Shown: positions 1-7,874 of the stretch, one piece after another
Numbering within the stretch: position 1 is the first letter of the stretch
How the letters are laid out: every line of letters begins with the position of its first letter
DNA from: Myxococcales bacterium
Lineage (GTDB): Bacteria > Myxococcota_A > UBA796 > GCA-2862545
NCBI GenBank assembly: GCA_019634415.1
Contig: JAHQVJ010000180.1
Coordinates: 39,865-103,864, forward strand
Length of the DNA stretch: 64,000 nucleotides
Direction of reading: 5' to 3'
Notes under the pieces: generated by a model
Told to the model about the DNA's origin: nothing
What the model saw: only the letters and a program-made list of their open reading frames with translations
The model's database searches: none
Translations under genes and position numbers: made by a program

Positions 1-1
1 C

Positions 2-3000
2 CACCTGCAGAACAGCCTGGACGCCCCGGCGCTGCCCACCGCCTACGTGCCTCCCGACTGGACCGGTGACCACAGCGACGCGCAGCGGGACGCCTATGCC
101 TTCGGCGTGCTGATGTTCGAGCTGCTCACGGGAGGCCCCGTGAAGCCGGTGAACGCCGAGATGCGCACCGCCTTGTCGCTGGACATGGACGTGCCCGACG
201 GGCTGCGGGAGGTGGTCACCACGCTGACCCACCCCGATCCCGAGGTGCGGGCGTCGGTCACCTCGGCGCGCGACGTGCTGGGGCTGACCCTGCGCGAGAG
301 CCTGGGCGACACCACCACCGGCTCCGCCCAGGCCACCTTCGTGGACTACGATCCGAACGAGGCCGAGCGCCCCGCGCCGGGTCGGATCGGTCGCTACGTG
401 ATCTCTCGGGAGATCGGTCGCGGCGGGGTGGGGGTGGTCTACGAGGCCACCGACCCCGGTCTGCAGCGCCGGGTGGCCCTGAAGGTGCTGCTGGCAGGTA
501 GCTTCGCGCGGGCTCGAGACATCGAGCGCTTCCTGCGAGAGGCTCGAGCGGTCGCCCAGCTGGATCACCCCAACATCGTCAAGATCCTGGAGTTCGATCG
601 CGAAGGAGGCGGCGCCTGGTTCGCCATGGACTTCGTCCCGGGTCCCACCCTGCTCGAGCGGATCCGAGACAACGGGCCCATGGAGCCCGAGGTGGCGGTG
701 GGCATCGCCGCGCAGCTGGCGCGTGCCCTGCATCACGCCCACGAGCACGGGCTGGTGCACCGCGACGTGAAGCCCAACAACGTGATCCTCGAGGAGGGCA
801 CTCGGCCACGCCTCACCGACTTCGGGCTGGCCCTGTCCACGAAGGGCGGGGAGTCCACGCGTCTCACCCGCACGGGTCAGGTGCTGGGCACACCGATGTA
901 CATGAGCCCCGAGCAGGCGTCGGGGGATCTGGAGCGCCTGGGGCCTCGCACCGACGTGTACGGCGTGGGCGTCATGCTCTACGAGGCCCTGACGGGGCGC
1001 GTGCCCTTCGACGGCCCCACCCCCCTCGCCATCATGGGCAAGGTGCTCGACGGAGACGTGACCCACCCGCGCAGCATCGTGCCAGCGCTGCCGCGTCCGG
1101 TGGAGCTGGTGTGCCTGAAGGCCATGCGCCGCGACGTCGACGATCGCTACCTCTCGGCGCGAGAGCTGGCCGAGGATCTGGAGCGGTGCCTGCGCGGGGA
1201 GCCCATCCTGGCAGCGCCACCGAGCTTGCGTGACCGCGGGCGCTGGTTCATCCGGCGAAACCGAGCGCTGCTGGCCATCGCGGCAGCAGCGGTGCTGGCG
1301 GCGATGGTGGTGTCGGTGGGGGGCAACGTGGTGCTGCGCACCCGGGCCGCCAGCCAGGCCAAGGAGCGGCAGGAGGTCGCCAGTCAGGTGGTGAAGCGCG
1401 TGCTGGCGCGGGTGGACGAGCTCGAGTCCGAGCATCGACGAGACGAGGCAGAGAGCGCCTGGCAGACCTTCGCCACCCACCCCGATCATCGAGGCACCCA
1501 GGCGCTCGTGAATGGCTGGCTCGTGCGGGCCGATCACCACCGCGACGCGGGGGACTCGGCCGCGCGGCTCGCCGCGTTGGGCTCGGCCTATGCGGCGTCG
1601 GAGCGCGCGGTGGAGCAGGAGAAGGCGCTGCTCGGGCTCGCCATGGGGCTCCGCTCGGAGCGACAGCTGGAGCGGCTGCCCGAGGTGGTGGACATCCTGC
1701 GCACCCGGGATCCCGCGCGGGCTCGCAGCCCGGAGGTGGCGCGTCTACACCGCGATGCCCTGGCCGCGCGGCGCGATCTGGCCAACGCGGCGGAGGAGGG
1801 GCCCGACGACGCCGTCAAGAGCGTGCTGCGGGAGCTAGCGCAGGCCACGCGCACGCCCCACCACGCAGACTTCGCCGCCATGTGGCCCCGCGACGATGCG
1901 GTGATGCTGCTGCGCCGGGGAGATTCGGATCGACTCACCCTCGTGGGGGGCGGACCGAAGCTCGAGCCCCTGCGACAGCTGCGCACCCCCGTGTACACCA
2001 ACGCCCTGTACCCGCTGTCCGGATCTCCCGCGCGTCTGCTGGCCTCCACGCCAGGAGGCGTCACGGTGCTGCTGGAGGAGACGCGCAGTGGTCGATTGCG
2101 GCGGCTGCGGCGCTGGGAGGAGGGCTCCCTGTACGCCGAGGCCAGTGGAGATCTCGATGGAGACGGGGTCCCCGAGCACTACCTGGGGCAGGGCAAGAAC
2201 CTCTATCGACTGTATGGCCGCTGGGTGCTGCAGCGGGACGTTCCCCATCCGCAGACCAACGCTGCTGCGTCGTCCATCTACGATCTGCTGACCACGGACC
2301 TCGACGGAGACGGTGCCCAGGAGCTGGTGGTCGCTGCCGGGGAGTGGGGCGCCTACGACGTGCGCGTGTTGCGTGCCGAGCCGGGCGAGCGCGAGCTCGC
2401 GCTCACGTCTCGTCTGAAGATGGGCGTGGTCAAGGATCTCGCGGTGCTTCCCCATCCCGACGGATCGCAGCGTCTGCTCGCCTCCAAGGAAGACCGCTAC
2501 GCCAACCTGCGCGTGTTCCCCGGGGATGCGCCCATGGGTGTGGCGGCAGGGCTGTGGCGGCTGTCGCTGCAGGAAGAGGGCCTGACGGCGCAGCAGGAGC
2601 TCGATGTCGTCTGTGATCGAATCCTCACCGGAGATCTCGACGGCAACGGGGTCGTGGACGCAGCTGCGAGCTGCGGCGACGATCTGTTGCTGCTCGTGCA
2701 GGACGAGCAGGGCTCGCTGTCGGACGTGTGGCTGCGAGATCTGAACCTGCTCGCCGTGGCCGACCTCGACGCGGATCGCGCCCTGGAGCTGGTTGTCTCC
2801 GAGCCCCACGACGATCACGCCGTCTGGGTGCTCGGCGCCGGCACCGGGGCACCGCCTCCGCTCATCGCCGTGGCGCACACCATGCGAGAGCCACCGGATG
2901 GCTCCGACACGGCGTTTCGCGCCGCCTGGCTGCGTGCCGAGGATCTCGTGTACATCGGGCAGCTCGATCAGGCCGCGGCGGCCATGGAGCAGCTGGCGGA

Positions 3001-4630
3001 GCTGCAGTGGGGGCAGCCCGTGGCCTGGGAGGCCTTGCTGCGCGCTGCCGACATCCACCACATGGCCGGGCGCCCCGACGAGGCTGCGGCGCTCTACATG
3101 CAGGCGGCCGACGGGCTGCGCGACGGTGTCGGGGTGGTGGAGGTGTTGCGCGCCGCTGCCCGAGCCTGGCGTGACGCCCACGCTGCTCGCGAGGAGGTCG
3201 GCGTGCTCTCGCGGCTGCGCGATGCGGGTGCGCTCGACGACGACGAGGCGCGTCGGCTCACGGAGCTGGCCAACCTCGCAGATCCCCCCGTGGCGCGCCT
3301 CGTCTTCGATCAGGCCCTCGATCCGCGGTGGCGGATCGAGCGCCCCCTGGCGCTGCGCCGCGATCGCGACGCGGGTCTGCGCGTGGAGGCCTTCGGCAAC
3401 GGCGTGCTCGCGCGGATGCCCGTGACCTGGGAGGGCGGGTACCTGGAGCTGGAGGTGGATCTGCAGGTCCACCGAGCCGAGTGGGACGGGGGCGTGCAGA
3501 TCGCCCTTCAGCGCGTGGGGGCGTCTGGTCCCACCTTCGGCCTGCGGATCGATGGTCGTGGCGGTGGCGAGGTGGTGTGGCGGCGCCTGACGTGTCGCGC
3601 GGGCGCACAGAGCACGCAGCGGCCCCTCGACGCAGATGATGGGCGCCTCACTGCCCACCTGCACGTGTTCGCCACCCATGATGGCCTGTCCTGCAGCACC
3701 TCCGTCGATGGTGAGGTCGGCTGGAAGAGCTTCGTGCAGGCCACTCGGTCTCCGATCCCCAGCGGCGACTGGGAGCTCGTGCTCCAGGCCACGGGTCGCG
3801 AGGACACCTTGGCGCTGGCCACGGTGCACAGCATCATCTTGCGCGGAGCAGCCCTCATCGAGGAGGGGGAGCCCGGGCCATTGCCCACCCACGAGGCACG
3901 GCGCGCGCTGGCCGACGGAGACGCTCGGACCGCCGACACCCTCCTGGCCACGGCGACAGCGGATGATCTGGAGCTGCGCGTGGCCATCGCGGCAGAGCGG
4001 GACGATGGTCAGGCCTTGCGGTCCGCGCTCGGTCGGATGCTCGAGGCAGGCACCGGCGACGGCGTGCTGGACCACTTGGTGCACAGCCGCCTCGACGCCT
4101 TGGGTACCGATCTGCGCATGCTGCTCGGTCGCCAGTGGCCCTATCGCTTCGCGGGGGCGTGGCTGTCGAACCTGTACACCCACAGCACTGATCTGGAGGT
4201 GATCAGCGCCTTGCTCAGGCACCTGGACGGTCTCGAGGCCGTCGAGCCGCCGCGATCCGATCGGCTGCCCACCTTGGTGCTGCTCAACGCACGTCGTGGG
4301 TGGGCCGCCATCGAGGATGGGCGACTCGACCTGGCAGCGGCGTCCCTGGATCGCGCCATCGCCCTGCGGCGTCGCATCGCCGAGCCTGGCGAGCTCGACA
4401 TGATCATCGCGAAGGTTCACCTCGACCGAGCCGTGGTGGCCGTGCTGGCGGGGGACTCCAGCTCCGTGGCCATGACCCACCTGCTCGACGCCCTCCGCGT
4501 GAGCCCCTGTCCGTCCATCCACGCCGACATGGCCGCCGTGCGTCCCGAGCTGGCGCCGCTGCAGCTGCACCCCGACTGGGAGGCCGTGGTGGAGCCGATT
4601 CGCGCAGGAGCGGAGGGAACATCCAGGTAA
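2..4630 (+). CDS. Tandem-domain Ser/Thr protein kinase with FG-GAP repeats (5' truncated by window edge)
   Basis: The frame is already open at base 2, so the gene begins outside the window. The first ~100 residues look like the C-lobe end of one kinase domain. A second, complete kinase follows (about 385-1190) with a Gly-rich loop, VALK lysine near 480, HRDVKPNN at 758-781, DFG at 820-828 and MSPEQ near 901, so it looks active. A membrane helix is encoded at about 1264-1340. The ~1100-residue C-terminal part, probably outside the cytoplasm, has four Asp-rich FG-GAP/VCBS-like motifs (near 2150, 2300, 2635 and 2761) and helical TPR-like stretches. This suggests a sensor kinase with a propeller-like external domain. 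Kinase identity is firm; the sensing role is inferred. The methionine at 47 is internal, not the start. Confidence 0.9.
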   Translation, partial: HLQNSLDAPALPTAYVPPDWTGDHSDAQRDAYAFGVLMFELLTGGPVKPVNAEMRTALSLDMDVPDGLREVVTTLTHPDPEVRASVTSARDVLGLTLRESLGDTTTGSAQATFVDYDPNEAERPAPGRIGRYVISREIGRGGVGVVYEATDPGLQRRVALKVLLAGSFARARDIERFLREARAVAQLDHPNIVKILEFDREGGGAWFAMDFVPGPTLLERIRDNGPMEPEVAVGIAAQLARALHHAHEHGLVHRDVKPNNVILEEGTRPRLTDFGLALSTKGGESTRLTRTGQVLGTPMYMSPEQASGDLERLGPRTDVYGVGVMLYEALTGRVPFDGPTPLAIMGKVLDGDVTHPRSIVPALPRPVELVCLKAMRRDVDDRYLSARELAEDLERCLRGEPILAAPPSLRDRGRWFIRRNRALLAIAAAAVLAAMVVSVGGNVVLRTRAASQAKERQEVASQVVKRVLARVDELESEHRRDEAESAWQTFATHPDHRGTQALVNGWLVRADHHRDAGDSAARLAALGSAYAASERAVEQEKALLGLAMGLRSERQLERLPEVVDILRTRDPARARSPEVARLHRDALAARRDLANAAEEGPDDAVKSVLRELAQATRTPHHADFAAMWPRDDAVMLLRRGDSDRLTLVGGGPKLEPLRQLRTPVYTNALYPLSGSPARLLASTPGGVTVLLEETRSGRLRRLRRWEEGSLYAEASGDLDGDGVPEHYLGQGKNLYRLYGRWVLQRDVPHPQTNAAASSIYDLLTTDLDGDGAQELVVAAGEWGAYDVRVLRAEPGERELALTSRLKMGVVKDLAVLPHPDGSQRLLASKEDRYANLRVFPGDAPMGVAAGLWRLSLQEEGLTAQQELDVVCDRILTGDLDGNGVVDAAASCGDDLLLLVQDEQGSLSDVWLRDLNLLAVADLDADRALELVVSEPHDDHAVWVLGAGTGAPPPLIAVAHTMREPPDGSDTAFRAAWLRAEDLVYIGQLDQAAAAMEQLAELQWGQPVAWEALLRAADIHHMAGRPDEAAALYMQAADGLRDGVGVVEVLRAAARAWRDAHAAREEVGVLSRLRDAGALDDDEARRLTELANLADPPVARLVFDQALDPRWRIERPLALRRDRDAGLRVEAFGNGVLARMPVTWEGGYLELEVDLQVHRAEWDGGVQIALQRVGASGPTFGLRIDGRGGGEVVWRRLTCRAGAQSTQRPLDADDGRLTAHLHVFATHDGLSCSTSVDGEVGWKSFVQATRSPIPSGDWELVLQATGREDTLALATVHSIILRGAALIEEGEPGPLPTHEARRALADGDARTADTLLATATADDLELRVAIAAERDDGQALRSALGRMLEAGTGDGVLDHLVHSRLDALGTDLRMLLGRQWPYRFAGAWLSNLYTHSTDLEVISALLRHLDGLEAVEPPRSDRLPTLVLLNARRGWAAIEDGRLDLAAASLDRAIALRRRIAEPGELDMIIAKVHLDRAVVAVLAGDSSSVAMTHLLDALRVSPCPSIHADMAAVRPELAPLQLHPDWEAVVEPIRAGAEGTSR

Positions 4631-4633
4631 CGG

Positions 4634-4663
4634 CTGAAGTCGTGCCTGTGGTCGCCGTATAAG
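4634..4663 (+). promoter_or_regulatory. Candidate sigma70-like promoter for the M48 lipoprotein gene
   Basis: CTGAAG (4634-4639) and TATAAG (4658-4663) are separated by 18 bases, in a relatively AT-rich spot just after the preceding stop codon and upstream of a strong ribosome binding site. TATAAG recurs at 58981 ahead of another gene. No experimental support. Confidence 0.3.
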
Positions 4664-4686
4664 AGACCCACCCGGAGGAAGGACCC

Positions 4687-5451
4687 ATGCGCACAGGTGT
4701 GTTCGCCGCAACCCTCGGCCTGATGGCCGGATGCAACATCTTCACCATCGAAGACGACATCGAGCTCGGCCAGCAGCTGCGAGACGAGATCAACGCAGAT
4801 CCGGAGACCTACCCGGTGGTGGATCGCGCCGCTGCGCCCGAGGCTTACGCACACCTCGACCGCATGCTCGACGCCGTGCTCGTGAGCGACGAGGTCGCAT
4901 ACCGCGACGAGTTCGCCTGGGAGATCTACCTCATCGACGATGACGAGGTCCTCAACGCCTTCGCCGCGCCGGGCGGCTACATCTGGATGTACACGGGCCT
5001 TATGCGCTTCCTGGAGCGCGAGGACGACGTCGTGGGCGTGCTCGGGCACGAGGTGGCCCATGCGGCCGAGCGCCACAGCACCAACCAGCTGTCGAAGCAG
5101 TACGGCGTGAGCGTGCTCCTGGGCGTGATCTTCGGTAGCGAGCCGGGGCTCATCCCCGAGATCGCGGCGAGCCTCACGTTCCTGAGCTTCAGCCGTGCCG
5201 ACGAGAAGGACGCCGACGACTTCTCCGTGAAGTACCTGTGCCAGTCGGACTACGCCGCGAACGGGGCTGCGACCTTCTTCCAGCGGATCCTCGAGGATCA
5301 GAGCATCGCGATCCCCGAGTTCATCTCCACGCACCCCAGCTCCGAGACCCGGGTGGCCGACATCAACGCGCTGTCCGACGAGCTCGGCTGCGACAACAGC
5401 GCCAGCGCGACGGCGCCGCCCTGGGCCGACGTGCTCGACTCGCTGCCGTAG
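4687..5451 (+). CDS. M48-family zinc metalloprotease lipoprotein
   Basis: A 254-residue protein starting 5 bases after a strong GGAGGAAGG ribosome binding site. The N-terminus is a type II signal peptide ending in LMAGC (lipidated Cys16). H121-E-V-A-H125 is the HExxH zinc motif and E173 in an EKDAD segment is the expected third ligand of family M48. A GGYIWMYTG segment upstream of HExxH is also typical of the family. It probably acts in the periplasm, on misfolded or outer-membrane proteins as the BepA/LoiP relatives do (inferred). The gene is convergent with the next one, 10 bases apart. Confidence 0.9.
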   Translation: MRTGVFAATLGLMAGCNIFTIEDDIELGQQLRDEINADPETYPVVDRAAAPEAYAHLDRMLDAVLVSDEVAYRDEFAWEIYLIDDDEVLNAFAAPGGYIWMYTGLMRFLEREDDVVGVLGHEVAHAAERHSTNQLSKQYGVSVLLGVIFGSEPGLIPEIAASLTFLSFSRADEKDADDFSVKYLCQSDYAANGAATFFQRILEDQSIAIPEFISTHPSSETRVADINALSDELGCDNSASATAPPWADVLDSLP

Positions 5452-5461
5452 CGCAGCGTGC

Positions 5462-7855
5462 TCAGCCGGTGAGCGGGCCGCGCCACACGACGTCGAGATC
5501 AGCGAGCACCCAGGCCTCCATCGGCCGATTCATCGGGGTGGTGAGCGGGATCTCCAGCACGACCTCGTAGGGCAGGCCATCGTCGTTGCGGCGCACCACC
5601 GTGCGCGCGGTGTAGTCGATGGTCTCCGGCACCGGGCCGCAGGTCTCGCCCTCTCGAGGCATCTCCAGCAGCACAATCGACAAGATGGTGTCTCGCAGAG
5701 CGGCCTCGCCGCCTCCCACCTGGGCGGTGACGGTGCGCCGCACGGCGTCGGCGGTCACGTGGTCCACCACCACCTCCGGTCGCGTCGACGCCGGGTGCTC
5801 GGAGACGGCCATCCGCCCCACGGCGAGCAGCCGGCGGTGAGCGTCCAGCATGCCCCAGGGGCCCCACACCTCGGCATCGAGCAGTCGAGGCAGCATGCCC
5901 AGCGTGCGGGGGGCGCTCTGACCCAATCCAGCGAGGTGGGACAGGCTGGGTCGATCGGGGAGCTGGCCCGCCAGGTGGGTCCACAGCTCTCGGGCAGCCA
6001 GGAACGGCTTGCCCGCGCGCTCCAGGGCGGCCGTGGGGAACTGCAGCGCCTGGGACACCCCTCGAGTGGGGCTCGGCAGTGCCGCTCCCTCCATCAACAC
6101 GGAGGCGGTGCGAGGCGCGGCACCCGCCACGGCCAAGCGCACGCGCTCGAGGCTCAGGCTCGCCCAGGTGGTGCCCACGCGGCTCGTCGTCGCCTCCAGC
6201 ACCAGGGCGCCGTGGCGTCGTGTGGTCCGAAACGCCGTCCGCTCTCCGCTTCCGCGCTGCACCCCCCACGCTACCCCCGTGCCGTCCTCGCCCTCCTCGA
6301 GCACCGCCACGTCGATGCAGAGCCGAGCAAGGCCCAGGGGATCGATGGCGTGGGCGATGGCGGGTGCGTCGAGGGTGAGGTCGCGCAGCGTCAGCCGCGC
6401 TTCGGCAGGCGGATCGGCGCGCTCGGGCACGGCGATCCGGAGACTCTGGGCGGCCTCGGTGCGACCGCCGTCGGCGTGGGCGGCGTACTCGAGCTGCAGC
6501 GCGTGGGCGCCCACGCTCGGCTCCACGGGCTCGAGGTGCACCCAGCCGAGATCGGCCGACGTGCGCACCCGATGGATCCAGTCGGACTGGGTGCGCACCT
6601 GCGGGTCCACCGTGGCTGGACCAGGTTGGGCGCCCCGCGCCGAGGTCGCCAGCGACACCACGTGGCCGGGCTCGGCGTGCAGCACACCGTCGTCGGGAAG
6701 GGGATGGGTGCGAAGCGCGCCCGTGGACAGCCGCAGCTGGGGTCCATCCGGTCCGTCGGCGCTCGGATCGAGGGTGAAGTGCACGCCGTCGCTGCGCTCC
6801 GAGCCCCACTGCACGTCCAGCAGCTGGCCTCCGCGGGTGGCCACCGCCGCTCCCAGTCCGTCGGCTGCGACCTCGCCCAGGGCGTGGCCGGCAGTGCCCA
6901 CCTCGCCATCGGCCTGCTCGAGGGGATCCATCACCCAGGCGCGCTGCCCCTCCTCGGTGACGCCGTGCAGCTTTCCGTCGGCCGTGCCCACCAGCACGAG
7001 GGTCGATCCGTCGGGAGGGGCTCCCACGGTGGGAACCGCAAAGGCAGGTGCCTCGAGGTAGGCCGTCCAGCGCACCTCGCCGCGCGGACCCAGGTGCAGC
7101 AGCCGTCCGTCGCTCGTGGCCAGCACCCAGCCGTCGTGCATCGCCGTGACCCCGCCGAGCACCGGCGAGCCCACGGTGCGTGTGAAGCGCACGGTGCCGC
7201 CGTCGAGGTCGAGCCCCAGCACCTGGCCTCCCGCGGTCGCGACCACCGCGAGCCCGTCGGCCACCCCCACGCGACCCGTGACCAAGTTGCCCACTGGCTT
7301 GCGCCAGCGCGGGCGCCCATCGGTAGGCGCCAGCGCGTAGACCGCCATGTCGAGGCTGCCCACCACCACCGTGCCGTCCTCGGCGAAGCTCGCCGGCCCA
7401 CGCACCGCGAAGCCGGTGGGCGCGGCCCAGCGCAGGTCACCCCCCAGGGTGAAGGCGTAGACGTGGAAGTCGTCGTTGCCTGCCACCACCAGCGAGTGCC
7501 CCACCACGGGGCGTGCCCGCCAGGCGCGCTGGCCCCAGGCCGAGATGGTGGGCTGCTCGGACGCGAGATCGAAGGACCACACCTCGTCGCCCTCTGGGCT
7601 CAAGGCGCGCAGCACCCCGTCGGTGCCTGGCACGAACAGCCGACCCTTCGGGCTCACGCCCACGGCGGCCTCGATGGGGGCCGGACCCGGCCAGGCGAAG
7701 GAGGTGGCGTTCTGCAGGGCCACCGCGTGCAGCGTGCCGTCCGTCGTGCCCACCAGGCGTCTGCCGGCAGGATCGATCACCGGGGCCGCGAGGACTGGCC
7801 CACCCAAGTCAAAGGTCGGAAGAGACGTCGATGATGGGGCCACTGTACCTCCCAC
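5462..7855 (-). CDS. PQQ-type beta-propeller protein of unknown function
   Basis: About 797 residues. The N-terminal ~400 residues carry repeated blade motifs (for example GTTDGTLHAV, GTDGVLRALSPEG and GTADGKLHGVTEEG) like the PQQ/YVTN propeller repeats of BamB-type proteins. The C-terminal half has no family I recognise. The frame is open up to 8002, but that part covers the start of the divergent gene. GTG at 7855 has GGAGG 10 bases upstream and is preferred; GTG 7843 with GGGAGG 4 bases upstream is an alternative. No signal peptide is visible from either start, so it may be cytoplasmic. Only about 19 bases separate it from the divergent start at 7875. Confidence 0.75.
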   Translation of the reverse strand: MGGTVAPSSTSLPTFDLGGPVLAAPVIDPAGRRLVGTTDGTLHAVALQNATSFAWPGPAPIEAAVGVSPKGRLFVPGTDGVLRALSPEGDEVWSFDLASEQPTISAWGQRAWRARPVVGHSLVVAGNDDFHVYAFTLGGDLRWAAPTGFAVRGPASFAEDGTVVVGSLDMAVYALAPTDGRPRWRKPVGNLVTGRVGVADGLAVVATAGGQVLGLDLDGGTVRFTRTVGSPVLGGVTAMHDGWVLATSDGRLLHLGPRGEVRWTAYLEAPAFAVPTVGAPPDGSTLVLVGTADGKLHGVTEEGQRAWVMDPLEQADGEVGTAGHALGEVAADGLGAAVATRGGQLLDVQWGSERSDGVHFTLDPSADGPDGPQLRLSTGALRTHPLPDDGVLHAEPGHVVSLATSARGAQPGPATVDPQVRTQSDWIHRVRTSADLGWVHLEPVEPSVGAHALQLEYAAHADGGRTEAAQSLRIAVPERADPPAEARLTLRDLTLDAPAIAHAIDPLGLARLCIDVAVLEEGEDGTGVAWGVQRGSGERTAFRTTRRHGALVLEATTSRVGTTWASLSLERVRLAVAGAAPRTASVLMEGAALPSPTRGVSQALQFPTAALERAGKPFLAARELWTHLAGQLPDRPSLSHLAGLGQSAPRTLGMLPRLLDAEVWGPWGMLDAHRRLLAVGRMAVSEHPASTRPEVVVDHVTADAVRRTVTAQVGGGEAALRDTILSIVLLEMPREGETCGPVPETIDYTARTVVRRNDDGLPYEVVLEIPLTTPMNRPMEAWVLADLDVVWRGPLTG

Positions 7856-7862
7856 TTGTGTG

Positions 7863-7868
7863 TATCCT
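7863..7868 (+). promoter_or_regulatory. Putative -10 box (TATCCT) for a leaderless transcript
   Basis: TATCCT ends 6 bases before the ATG at 7875, which has no purine-rich ribosome binding site on its own strand. That spacing would place the transcription start at or next to the start codon. Confidence 0.35.
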
Positions 7869-7874
7869 CCCTCC

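Noticed and set aside
1835..4711. Long minus-strand open frame (over 900 codons) opposite the first kinase gene
   Set aside because: It mirrors the codon structure of the plus-strand kinase and encodes low-complexity His/Gln/Arg-rich sequence with no motif. Long antisense frames are expected at this GC content.
5759..7834. Long plus-strand open frame opposite the beta-propeller gene
   Set aside because: The product is His/Gly/Arg-rich without domains, whereas the minus strand has clear propeller repeats.
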